Source: Olivibacter domesticus | GTDB taxonomy: Bacteria > Bacteroidota > Bacteroidia > Sphingobacteriales > Sphingobacteriaceae | Assembly: GCF_900109575.1 (NCBI RefSeq) | Contig: NZ_FOAF01000014.1 | Location: 70,291 to 112,001, forward strand | Direction of reading: 5' to 3' | Length of the DNA: 41,711 nucleotides | In this document: piece after piece, positions 1 to 7,458 of the stretch | Numbering within the stretch: the first letter of the stretch is position 1 | Layout of the letters: every line of letters starts with the position of its first letter | The notes under the pieces: generated by a model | The model's database searches: none | Seen by the model: the letters and a program-made list of their open reading frames with translations, nothing else | Told to the model about the DNA's origin: nothing | Translations under genes and position numbers: made by a program

Positions 1-258
1 AATAGGAACCTCCCTAAAACCTTCCGTCCTTCTTATTTTTTTTGTAGCCTCATACCCGTTTAAAACGGGCATATGTAAATCCATTAGAATTAATGCTGGT
101 TTTTTATCTAAACATGTTGTAAAAGCAATTTGGCCATTAGAGGCTTCTATTGTAGTAATTTCTGGAAAAGATACTTCAATCATTTTTGAAAAAATCAATC
201 TGTTTATCTCATTGTCATCGGCAATTAATATTAAAGCGCCTTTAAAATTAGAACCCAT
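1..258 (-). CDS. CheY-like response regulator receiver domain (partial, C-terminus outside window)
   Basis: The leftward frame starts with ATG at 258 and stays open to the window edge (86 codons). It reads as a receiver domain: an acidic pair in LIADDNEINR near residues 14-15 and the phospho-acceptor aspartate in LILMDLHMPVLNGYEA, followed by a start on the third helix. It is either a free-standing CheY-like protein or the N-terminus of a longer regulator; the missing end decides. It lies 55 bp downstream of the hypothetical gene at 314-811, so the two are probably cotranscribed. No sensor kinase is visible nearby. The family call is firm from motifs; the pathway is unknown. Confidence 0.85.
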   Translation of the reverse strand, partial: MGSNFKGALILIADDNEINRLIFSKMIEVSFPEITTIEASNGQIAFTTCLDKKPALILMDLHMPVLNGYEATKKIRRTEGFREVPI

Positions 259-313
259 TGGTTTTAGTTAAATACGTTAATTAGGTTTTATTTTTTCACA
301 AAGGGTACAACAA

Positions 314-811
314 TCACACCAAAATATTTATAGGTATGGGCTCTGTTAGAACTGATTCCCAACATACTTTATAATGCTTATTTAACAAGGCAAAAGGTAA
401 TGGGTTATTTTTAGCAATAAAAAGTACTTCACTGGCCGGAACATGGAAATCTTTCGCCAACAACGCAATAATAGGTGCGCCGATTTTACTTAAATCAGTT
501 AAATGTTGGTAAGTAACTTTACCACTATTTTTTGTTTCCTGATAAACACTCTTTAAAATCTTTTTCTGTTCTATCACACCTTCCCTATGCAGCGCAAGCA
601 CCTCATTCTTTTCATCTAAATATCTTCTTAAATATTCAAAAAGTTCTTTAGTCTGTTCAACATTTAAATAGATGTTACACGACTTTTCCCCCTCACCAGA
701 CCACTCACTTATCGAAGTTAATAAGTGATTCTTCCTAACATGATCATCATTTAACGGATCTAATTCGATAAAAGACTTCCCTGCTTTTTGTTTTATTCTT
801 AAGCCTTTCAT
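314..811 (-). CDS. hypothetical protein, cotranscribed with a receiver-domain gene
   Basis: A 165-residue soluble protein that I do not recognise. It has no signal peptide or membrane segment. Residues about 50-110 are rich in charged helical sequence (VEQTKELFEYLRRYLDEKNE), and the C-terminal third is more hydrophobic (IGAPIIALLAKDFHVPASEVLF). A promoter-like sequence 60-90 bp upstream (873-904) and the closely following receiver gene suggest a two-gene unit, so a role in signalling is possible but unproven. Its length and ordinary composition favour a real gene over a chance ORF. Confidence 0.6.
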   Translation of the reverse strand: MKGLRIKQKAGKSFIELDPLNDDHVRKNHLLTSISEWSGEGEKSCNIYLNVEQTKELFEYLRRYLDEKNEVLALHREGVIEQKKILKSVYQETKNSGKVTYQHLTDLSKIGAPIIALLAKDFHVPASEVLFIAKNNPLPFALLNKHYKVCWESVLTEPIPINILV

Positions 812-872
812 GAAATATGCGTTGGAAAAACAAAAACTATTTCATTGCCAGCACTTTGTAATTTCATGTATC

Positions 873-904
873 CAAACATAAACAATAAGTATGATGAATT
901 CAAC
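873..904 (-). promoter_or_regulatory. Candidate Bacteroidota-type promoter for the 314-811 gene
   Basis: Read on the minus strand, GTTG (901-904) is separated by 20 nt from TATGTTTG (873-880). This matches the Bacteroidota -33 (TTG) and -7 (TAnnTTTG) elements. It would start transcription about 55 nt before the ATG at 811. A small ORF at 808-1005 overlaps this promoter, which is one reason I do not call that ORF. Confidence 0.45.
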
Positions 905-1143
905 ATAGTACGCATCTTAATATATATTTTAATACTATAAATTATTGAAGAATTTTCTCCAAACATTATTTTATGTGTTAATTGTAACAAATCATCCTTA
1001 CGCACGAAAAACAGACAAAATTTAATTTATTTTTAATTTATTTGTATCATAAAGGGCCCTCACCCTATTGCCGTATAAGGATATAAAACAATTCGAAATG
1101 TCAAAATCAACTATGGCATAATTATAGAGGTATTTTTAGCCCG

Positions 1144-1566
1144 ATGTTAACAGATAATTTTATGAGCAATATTAGAGACGGCTTAATACAACTTGGTTTT
1201 TATAGAACAATGTATGCTGAAGATAAGCGAAGTTCTATTGAAGGTGTGTATGATGGTACATATAAAAATGTTTTTATGTCTATTGAAATTTTTTCAAACG
1301 GGTATATAGCTAGAGTAGAAGAAGAACATCCTGCTAATTCTGGCATTGAAAGCACCCTCAACATTAACCATTTAAAAGAAAAAGCAAGTACCCAAAATGA
1401 TCCTTTGACAATTTCAACACCAAAAGATTCAACGAACGTGGCAATCATGCATAGTGAGGTCCCTCTACCTCCTACATTAACAATCCGCTCAGAAGTGTTA
1501 AGTATGTATGACATCTTGCATTCATTAGACAAGCTCATAGGTCAGGTTAGCTCCATAAACAGGTAA
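1144..1566 (+). CDS. hypothetical protein
   Basis: A 140-residue rightward ORF with no family I can name. It has no signal peptide or membrane span; the middle (about 75-105) is Ser/Thr/Pro-rich and probably disordered, between two helical ends. An internal Met at residue 7 (1162) is an alternative start. The gene is followed 34 bp later by a good hairpin (1600-1637), which supports a transcribed unit ending here. A 112-residue antisense ORF at 1200-1538 is treated as its shadow. Confidence 0.5.
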   Translation: MLTDNFMSNIRDGLIQLGFYRTMYAEDKRSSIEGVYDGTYKNVFMSIEIFSNGYIARVEEEHPANSGIESTLNINHLKEKASTQNDPLTISTPKDSTNVAIMHSEVPLPPTLTIRSEVLSMYDILHSLDKLIGQVSSINR

Positions 1567-1599
1567 TCAGTTTAAGTTGACAAAGAACGCTGTTGTAAT

Positions 1600-1637
1600 A
1601 AAACAAACCGACACCAGTAAATGATTCGGTTCGTTTT
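1600..1637. terminator. Bidirectional intrinsic terminator between convergent genes
   Basis: The arms AAAACAAACCGA (1600-1611) and TCGGTTCGTTTT (1626-1637) pair with one mismatch around a 14-nt loop. T-rich sequence follows on both strands. It lies between the rightward gene ending at 1566 and the leftward HTH gene ending at 1648, so it can serve both. Confidence 0.7.
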
Positions 1638-1647
1638 ACTTAGATTA

Positions 1648-2043
1648 TTAGTTAGACGGTACTAATAAACTGAGTTTATTAATAGATCTCAACGATAGCA
1701 TATGATTATACTCCTCCAACAGGCCGATATACTTATCCTTCCAGTAATTTATTTTTTCTATTTCTTCTACTAAGATTTCGGTATTTATCAGCTTACTATT
1801 TGCAAATGCACGTTGAAAATCCTCAGTAGAGAATAATTCCGGAAATTCAACAGAAAAATCGTGCTTAAGAGCGCAACCGATTTTAAAGATGATATCTGGT
1901 TTAAATTTTGGTTGATTAAACCAATTGTAAATAGATCTTCTATTTACTTTAGTTAGCCGAGCAAGTTCGCTAATACTATAACCGTTTCGCCTTATCGTCC
2001 GCTCAATAATTTCGCCGTAGTGCTTATCCATTGTTTTTCTCAT
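1648..2043 (-). CDS. Small helix-turn-helix regulator, MDKHYG type (copy 1)
   Basis: A 131-residue putative DNA-binding protein. Residues about 5-62 form an HTH: RRNGYSISELARLT gives the first two helices and VNRRSIYNWFNQ the recognition helix, as in XRE/phage-repressor folds. The C-terminal half ends with YWKDKYIGLLEEYN, probably a short coiled coil for dimerisation. It is a clear paralogue of the protein at 23152-23532, which shares MDKHYG, SISELARLT, VNRRSIYNWFNQ, IGCALKHDFS and the YWKDKYI tail. Similarity starts at the internal Met (2031), so translation may begin there. It sits between two terminators and is probably monocistronic. The target is unknown; EPS control is inferred from the second copy's position. 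Confidence 0.8.
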   Translation of the reverse strand: MRKTMDKHYGEIIERTIRRNGYSISELARLTKVNRRSIYNWFNQPKFKPDIIFKIGCALKHDFSVEFPELFSTEDFQRAFANSKLINTEILVEEIEKINYWKDKYIGLLEEYNHMLSLRSINKLSLLVPSN

Positions 2044-2118
2044 TTAGCTGGTAGTATTTCAAATAATTACACAAAGAAACGTGACAAACAGCGAATTTAC
2101 TAGAGGAAAAAGCACAAA

Positions 2119-2144
2119 AAAAAACAGGATATTTCCTGTTTTTT
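2119..2144 (-). terminator. Intrinsic terminator of the response regulator gene
   Basis: The arms AAAAAACAGGA (2119-2129) and TCCTGTTTTTT (2134-2144) pair perfectly around a 4-nt loop. It lies 18 bp past the stop of the leftward gene at 2163-2792, and a long T run follows on the minus strand. Confidence 0.8.
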
Positions 2145-2162
2145 CATATATATTAAGCAATA

Positions 2163-2792
2163 TTATACAGAAATGAGGTTCTGCCTGATTGCTTCTAACA
2201 CCAACCCCACCCTACTTTTTACCTGAAATTTCTCGAATAACGCTGCTCTATACCCATCAACAGTTTTTATTGATAAAAACATCTTATCCGCAATTTGCTG
2301 GTATGTTAGATCGCTACATGCCAATTCTAAAAACTCACGTTCTCTATCTTTTAAATCAATCGGCTGTTTAGAAAATAATTCATGATATACAATATTTGTT
2401 ACATGTGTATTGTAATAACCTCTCACCATAATCTCTTTTAGTGCAACCTCCAAATCATTGGGATTCATATTCTTTAATAGGTAAGCGCAACATCCGGCTT
2501 TTATCATTTTAATTACATTCTGTGAATCATCCATCATCGACAAGGCCGCCATCTTTATACTTGGATAAGCCTCCTTGATTTTTGCAACTAATTCGGCTCC
2601 TTCCATGAAAGGCATGTTAACATCAATTAATAGAATATCTGGGGGGCTTTTAATAGCCCGTAATCGTGTAAGTAAATCTTGCCCATCGGTCGCATAGAGA
2701 ACAACTTGAAAATCAGGAAAAGTGTCTACAAACATTCCAACTGTCTTTAAAAACAATTGTTGATCATCCACTATACCTATAGTTCCTTTCAT
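2163..2792 (-). CDS. NarL/FixJ-family response regulator (copy A)
   Basis: A two-component DNA-binding response regulator of 209 residues. The receiver (1-120) has the acidic pair D9-D10, phospho-acceptor D57 in LLIDVNMP, switch Ser85 and conserved K107 in YLLKN. A LuxR-type HTH covers about 147-202 (LTYQQIADKMFLSIKTVDGY). The whole protein is paralogous to the one at 40195-40824: same length, the same AGCCAYL and SDL-YQQIA blocks and the same QVKSR C-terminal motif. No histidine kinase is in the window, so it is an orphan here. A strong terminator follows it and repeated TATTCG elements lie upstream (2858-2930). EPS or surface control is an inference from location. Confidence 0.93.
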   Translation of the reverse strand: MKGTIGIVDDQQLFLKTVGMFVDTFPDFQVVLYATDGQDLLTRLRAIKSPPDILLIDVNMPFMEGAELVAKIKEAYPSIKMAALSMMDDSQNVIKMIKAGCCAYLLKNMNPNDLEVALKEIMVRGYYNTHVTNIVYHELFSKQPIDLKDREREFLELACSDLTYQQIADKMFLSIKTVDGYRAALFEKFQVKSRVGLVLEAIRQNLISV

Positions 2793-2853
2793 AATGTATC
2801 CAATTAATAAAATATTTTAGCATCTAACGCCCCCTAAATAACAAAAGCCATTC

Positions 2854-2930
2854 CAAATTTAGCAGGTATTCGCTTTGATGAGCATCATTATTCGAATATA
2901 AAAAATTATTCGCTATATGAGCCTGCTAAA
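2854..2930 (-). promoter_or_regulatory. Candidate promoter with repeated elements upstream of response regulator A
   Basis: On the minus strand a -7-like TAAATTTG occupies 2854-2861, giving a leader of about 55 nt; no clear -33 element is seen. Overlapping it, TTTAGCAGG (2858-2866) and CCTGCTAAA (2922-2930) form a 9-bp inverted repeat. Between the arms the string TATTCG occurs three times (2867, 2889, 2907). The outer two are longer near-repeats, TATTCGCTTTGATGAGC and TATTCGCTATATGAGC. This layout suggests a protein-binding region, possibly autoregulatory. The rest of 2793-3312 shows no gene. Confidence 0.4.
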
Positions 2931-3312
2931 AATGAATCTTGACTTGGTTAAAATGACACAATTGCTCAAATGTAAATTAACGAAAAAATTACTTTAGTAT
3001 TGAAATAAAAATTAACCTTTTAATTAATATCATTGTTTCCCTAAAGCGGTGTGTACAATGCTTTTAGCGCCGACTTAGATTATCCTAATACGGAAACCTA
3101 TATACCTCATCATCTTGCCCGGTGTCTCTTTTAGTTCCGATTTACTCTAACTAGACAAGTCTCAACAAGCTTGCCTCATTTTAAGCTCACCCTTTGCTCA
3201 ACATTTCCTATTTCCTTATACAATCCCTTTAAAAGCCCTTTTTCTTATTGCTTTCTTCCGAAATTTGGCCAAGATATCAAACTATTTAACAATTTATTCT
3301 AAAACATCTATT

Positions 3313-3825
3313 ATGTCAAAACGTATTTTACTTTTACCTATAATGGTACTTATTCTAAGTGCCTGTGAAAAAACAAAAGATCCAGGCATTGAAATACCTA
3401 AACCTATTGATAAAGCGATTGTTAGCACTTTGTGGAATACCGTTACTGAGAATTATCTATATAAGAACAGTGATGGAAGTGTTGCATATGAACAGAAAAC
3501 TGTTTACGATGAGCCGAAAAAAACAACAATCCAGTACAAATTTCAAGAAGACCATAGAGTCTGGAGGATCGATAAAGTGGACCACACCCCGTCTTACTAT
3601 GGGTCTTGGGAATTGATCAGAGAAAACAAAAAAGATTTTGTGGTCATAACTTGGGGTGCAAATAAAATTGACAAGTATGAAGTTACTAGCTATACCAATA
3701 CAATTATGAATTGGCACATTGTAGACACCAAAGGTTCAGATCTTCAATATACAAAGGACGGACAGGTTTATACTGCGTCGAGTCGAGAAGGGACAATTGA
3801 ATTACATTGTCCGTGTAGAGATTAA
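3313..3825 (+). CDS. Small lipoprotein of unknown function
   Basis: The start at 3313 is preferred over an upstream in-frame ATG at 3265, because it gives a clean lipoprotein signal: MSKRILLLPIMVLILSAC, with lipobox LSAC and the lipidated Cys at residue 18. The mature protein (about 150 residues) has a Tyr/Trp-rich pattern of short strands (YGSWELI, DFVVITWG, TIMNWHIVD), like the lipocalin-type or DUF lipoproteins common in Bacteroidota; I cannot assign a family. It stands alone and is closed by a strong terminator at 3844-3878. The location is likely the outer membrane or periplasmic face. Confidence 0.75.
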   Translation: MSKRILLLPIMVLILSACEKTKDPGIEIPKPIDKAIVSTLWNTVTENYLYKNSDGSVAYEQKTVYDEPKKTTIQYKFQEDHRVWRIDKVDHTPSYYGSWELIRENKKDFVVITWGANKIDKYEVTSYTNTIMNWHIVDTKGSDLQYTKDGQVYTASSREGTIELHCPCRD

Positions 3826-3843
3826 TTTCGTCTTTTCAGGTAT

Positions 3844-3878
3844 AAAAAAATCGACTATATATTATGGTCGATTTTTTT
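3844..3878 (+). terminator. Intrinsic terminator after the small lipoprotein
   Basis: AAAAAAATCGAC (3844-3855) pairs with GTCGATTTTTTT (3867-3878) around an 11-nt loop, 18 bp after the stop at 3825. The A/T tails make it potentially bidirectional. Confidence 0.85.
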
Positions 3879-4482
3879 GCCTTTTTATGTAGGATGAAAA
3901 CATTCATTAAACGAAAAGATAATAGCATTTGTTAAGGAGTATAATATTTGATATAGGATATTACTATTGTACACATTATTAAATCATTATTAATTAACTG
4001 TAGATAGCTTTCTTAAAATTATACTTAAAAAACTGCCAAGTGATTTTGGTTAAACGTTAATGGCAAAGACGCTTGGTACAAATGTTATAGTATACCCATC
4101 TAAGTTTTTTATTTAGAAGCTATTCACCACTTTCTCACCTATTTCTGACTACCATTTGATTTCCTCAGACACATTCACTATATGAAGAAATTTCCATCGC
4201 AATATTAGTAGATGGATGGAAGGCATGTTTTATTCTTAAACATCGTCTTCATGAAGTGGTTATAATAAATAGGGGATAACTAGAATAACGAAGGTAATAC
4301 TAAAACACCTTATATAAAACTAATATTATTAGCTCTTTACAACCTATTATCTCCTTCGGCCTGTTAAAATAGAATTAGAACAGACATATTCTTTAACTGT
4401 GAGTTGGATAATTATTAAACGAATACAATATAAAAAAATAAAAGATCTGAAATCTACTTATTTTATATTTGCTAACATATTA
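3879..4482. other. Gene-free AT-rich spacer
   Basis: About 600 bp between the lipoprotein terminator and the leftward glycosyl-phosphate transferase. I see no credible ORF, tRNA or long repeat. A weak hairpin (AGAT/ATCT with flanking AAATAA/TTATTT, near 4438-4470) could end the leftward transcript, but it is imperfect. Confidence 0.5.
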
Positions 4483-5871
4483 TTAATATGCATTTTCTTC
4501 TCCTCTAATCATATTTATCACCGTTTGGATAACTATGCGTAGATCTAACATGATTGACCAATTCTCCAAATACCACACATCATGTTCTACTCTTTTACGC
4601 ATCAGTTCGGGGTCTTTTGTTTCCCCTCTTAAACCATTAACTTGAGCCCATCCAGTAATACCCGACTTGAGGAAATGACGCACCATATATTGATCAATAA
4701 TTTCGCGATATTGTTTTGTCATTGAAAGTATATGCGGTCTTGGTCCCACCACACTCATATCCCCTAGAAGTACATTAAAAAATTGAGGTAATTCATCCAA
4801 ACTTGTTCTCCGTATAAACTTGCCTATAGCCGTTATGCGGTCATCATCCTTGGTTGCCTGTTTGCTATCACTTTCACTATTCATTTTCATACTTCTAAAT
4901 TTATAACAATAGAAGGTCTGGTTATTACGTCCATCTCTTTTTTGTTTAAAAAGTATTGGGCCCGGGCTTTGTAACTTTATAATGATTCCTATTATCGGAT
5001 AAAGCCAACTTAGCACAAAAACAATTACAAGCAAGCTAAAAATTATATCAAATATTCGCTTTTTGAATCTGTTCTCTATCTCTTCTAAAGGATCATGACG
5101 CATGCTAATTACGGGAAATTCTTCCATATAACTTAGCTTAAAAGGTGTAACAAGGGTACCTGTCAAATCTGGCACAAATTTCATTCGCACACATTGCCGC
5201 TCACCTTCCCTTAATAGCATATTTGCATTTACCATGTTTTCGGGTGAAAGTGGAACATATACTTCTTGTATTCCGCTTTTAGCAGCAACCTCAATTTGTC
5301 GGCAAACTAAAGGCAATAATCTACCATCCTCGCTAATGCTTAAATGTTCGTGATCATCCAAGAACCCATTAAATTCATATTGATTCTTTTTTTGCTCGAA
5401 AAAGGCAGCCAAACGTAGTCCCATCTTATTCATTCCTAGTACTGCTACGGGCTTACTCGCTTTAAAATAACGTAATAATCTATTTTCAAAAAGTGTTCCT
5501 ACAAATCTGCTAACAAAGAGGCTTAGTAATATTCCGCCATACATTATTAATAAAAATTCACGTGAGATCGCTCTCTCCTTGAAAAATGCAATATAACATG
5601 CAAAACACGCAAAATGCAGTAAGAAGCTTCTTAGAGTAGTTGAATAGATATAATCGATCCTTCTAACTGTTTTTTCGGTATAGAGTTTACATAAAAATGA
5701 AGAAACCAACCAAACCAGATTACTGACCACCAACCCATCCATATAGATTCCTTTTAGTTGTGCTCGGCCATCGGCCAAAAAATTAAAAGTCAATAAATAA
5801 ACAAGGTTAACAATGAATAAATCACTAACAGCTAAAATAAATATTAATAAATATAGATAACGTGTTTTCAT
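4483..5871 (-). CDS. Undecaprenyl-phosphate glycosyl-1-phosphate transferase (WcaJ/EpsE-type)
   Basis: The initiating enzyme of EPS synthesis: it moves a hexose-1-phosphate, probably glucose-1-P, from a UDP-sugar to undecaprenyl phosphate at the inner membrane. The 462 residues have the normal WcaJ layout: about four N-terminal membrane segments (1-125), a Rossmann-like CoA_binding_3 domain (about 140-250), a re-entrant hydrophobic helix (KRIFDIIFSLLVIVFV, about 270-290), then the catalytic bacterial transferase domain. That domain has SPGPILFKQKRDG, YKFRSM, RRTSLDELPQF and DMSVVGPRPH. It lies 33 bp downstream of the FemAB-like gene and is probably cotranscribed with it. Sugar specificity cannot be read from sequence. 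Confidence 0.93.
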   Translation of the reverse strand: MKTRYLYLLIFILAVSDLFIVNLVYLLTFNFLADGRAQLKGIYMDGLVVSNLVWLVSSFLCKLYTEKTVRRIDYIYSTTLRSFLLHFACFACYIAFFKERAISREFLLIMYGGILLSLFVSRFVGTLFENRLLRYFKASKPVAVLGMNKMGLRLAAFFEQKKNQYEFNGFLDDHEHLSISEDGRLLPLVCRQIEVAAKSGIQEVYVPLSPENMVNANMLLREGERQCVRMKFVPDLTGTLVTPFKLSYMEEFPVISMRHDPLEEIENRFKKRIFDIIFSLLVIVFVLSWLYPIIGIIIKLQSPGPILFKQKRDGRNNQTFYCYKFRSMKMNSESDSKQATKDDDRITAIGKFIRRTSLDELPQFFNVLLGDMSVVGPRPHILSMTKQYREIIDQYMVRHFLKSGITGWAQVNGLRGETKDPELMRKRVEHDVWYLENWSIMLDLRIVIQTVINMIRGEENAY

Positions 5872-5904
5872 AGTAATATAGAGATAGATGTAGTAAAAGA
5901 AATA

Positions 5905-6963
5905 TCAAATAAATCGATACAAGGGGAAAAAAGCGGTTTCAGAGACTTCCTTACCTGCCAATTTTTCCTGGACAAGCTCGTTGTATACTTGTTTGTTAGC
6001 TATAAATTTCCAAACGGTAAAATCAAACAGGTTTTCCGAAAAACCTTTTTTAAAGTGAAATAATGAGTCTTCCTTTCCCCCAATACCGCTTCCCAAATGC
6101 ATGAAATGCATGTTGTTCGCCCTTCCTAGTAAACAGGCTTCATCAAATATTAACTTCATAGGAGAATCCAATAAAAATTCATTTCTTGTTCCGGCGAGAT
6201 GCAATTGCATAATATTATTTGCAAAAGTAACCATTGCTCCCGCAGCCATTCTACCCTTATAATAAGCCAATAACAGTTCAGTCTTATAGTCGGTAGCACT
6301 CATAAAATTCTCAAAATATTGATTACCAAAATAATAACGGTTTGACGCACCAACTTTAGTCATATTTTCCTCATAAACCTGTGAAAACTCTACTAATTGC
6401 TCTTTAGAGCGGGCCAGCGTAACCTCAAACCCCTTTTCCCTCAATTGATTAATTTTCGAACGGATCTGCCTTCTGTATTTCGACCTTTGTTCTTCTAAAG
6501 TCTGCCGTAAATCAACGGCAACCGAGAAACCTATTCTAGACAAAGCATCTGTTCTCCTTAAAAATAAGTATTGATTAAACAACGGATGGAGCACGCAAAA
6601 AAAAGAAACTATCTTTTGAATACGTAAGTATGTTTGAAAGTTTACGAAAAAATTGTCACAAAATTCTGAAGAAAGCTCTGTAAAGTTGAGATTAGACAGA
6701 GGTCCTGTGTAACCGTATACTGAAGTACAGTCATAATAACTGGTATTTTCTATTTTTCTTTTGAGAAATGGAATAGCCACAAAATTATTCAAATGTTCGT
6801 AGACAAACATTTCTGGTGTTCCTTGTGAATCATCTATAATATGATATTGATGCGTATGATAAAAGTCAAAGGAGGACGAATTTTTAACATAATAATTCCA
6901 AGCATCTCTATTCTCGATAGATAGTATCTTATAATATGACGGTGTTGTAGAAGTTATATTCAT
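5905..6963 (-). CDS. FemAB-like / GNAT-fold transferase associated with EPS synthesis
   Basis: A 352-residue soluble protein resembling the FemAB-related and BioF2-type acetyltransferase families. The C-terminal GNAT-like half (about 170-320) has KYRRQIRSKINQLREKGFEV, ELLLAYYKGRMAAGAMVTF and FMHLGSGIGGKEDSLFHFKKGF, the last being the usual FemAB ending. FemAB proteins use aminoacyl-tRNA or acyl-CoA donors. In EPS clusters the substrate is generally unknown; acylation or aminoacylation of the saccharide or its lipid carrier is an inference. It is the first gene of a two-gene unit with the glycosyl-phosphate transferase. Confidence 0.75.
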   Translation of the reverse strand: MNITSTTPSYYKILSIENRDAWNYYVKNSSSFDFYHTHQYHIIDDSQGTPEMFVYEHLNNFVAIPFLKRKIENTSYYDCTSVYGYTGPLSNLNFTELSSEFCDNFFVNFQTYLRIQKIVSFFCVLHPLFNQYLFLRRTDALSRIGFSVAVDLRQTLEEQRSKYRRQIRSKINQLREKGFEVTLARSKEQLVEFSQVYEENMTKVGASNRYYFGNQYFENFMSATDYKTELLLAYYKGRMAAGAMVTFANNIMQLHLAGTRNEFLLDSPMKLIFDEACLLGRANNMHFMHLGSGIGGKEDSLFHFKKGFSENLFDFTVWKFIANKQVYNELVQEKLAGKEVSETAFFPLYRFI

Positions 6964-7080
6964 TTGTTTCTAAAAATGGCTTAAAGAATTTAAAAAATAT
7001 ATTTTACGTTAAACAAAATTTGACAAGCACAAAACATTTAATTTTTAAACCAATCACAAACTTCTCTTTTTCAAACAGAA

Positions 7081-7088
7081 CAAAGTTA
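7081..7088 (-). promoter_or_regulatory. Candidate -7 element for the FemAB/WcaJ-like unit
   Basis: On the minus strand the sequence is TAACTTTG, an exact match to TAnnTTTG. It would give a leader of about 110 nt before the ATG at 6963. No good -33 TTTG is seen at the usual distance, so the call is tentative. Confidence 0.35.
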
Positions 7089-7240
7089 TTACTAAAAACG
7101 GCTATAAGTCCATCCTTAGGCATATATGTAGCAGTTTTTGTAAAAAATTGAGCAAGGTCTATGTAAATACGAGAAAAGCCAAAAATATTCTTATAAATCT
7201 TAGAAACATCCTTATATTAATACTGTACAAATGCTTCAAA

Positions 7241-7271
7241 TTTGTTTAAAAAAAAAAAATCTCTACCTTTG
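7241..7271 (+). promoter_or_regulatory. Bacteroidota consensus promoter of the 7459 glycosidase
   Basis: TTTG (7241-7244), exactly 19 nt, then TACCTTTG (7264-7271) is a full match to the Bacteroidota housekeeping promoter. The spacer holds a run of A residues. Transcription should start near 7278-7280, leaving a leader of about 180 nt. Confidence 0.75.
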
Positions 7272-7279
7272 AATGTCAG

Positions 7280-7458
7280 AACAACACTAAATAAGCATTA
7301 CTACCTTAGTAATTTATCGTTATCAATCAATCATGACAGTGATTGAGCATTTTAAAATCCAACCGTAAAAACAACGATGTATAAAAAGGGGAAAGAACAA
7401 TCAACCAAGTCTCGCACTTTTATGTCTTTCGTTGTGTATTACCTTACTTTCTTATTAA
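7280..7458 (+). promoter_or_regulatory. Long structured 5' leader of the glycosidase gene
   Basis: About 180 nt of untranslated leader, given the promoter at 7241-7271. It contains two compact inverted repeats: ATTACT (7297-7302) with AGTAAT (7308-7313), and TCAATCA (7327-7333) with TGATTGA (7340-7346, 6-nt loop). No known riboswitch is recognised and there is no T run after either hairpin. It may influence translation or RNA stability. Confidence 0.4.

Noticed and set aside
808-1005. 65-codon leftward ORF overlapping the start of the 314-811 gene by 4 bp
   Set aside because: It overlaps the best promoter candidate for that gene (873-904), has unremarkable hydrophobic content and no recognisable motif.
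1200-1538. 112-codon antisense ORF opposite the hypothetical gene at 1144-1566
   Set aside because: It is shorter, cysteine/serine-rich in a way typical of antisense translations, and the sense gene is followed by a terminator.
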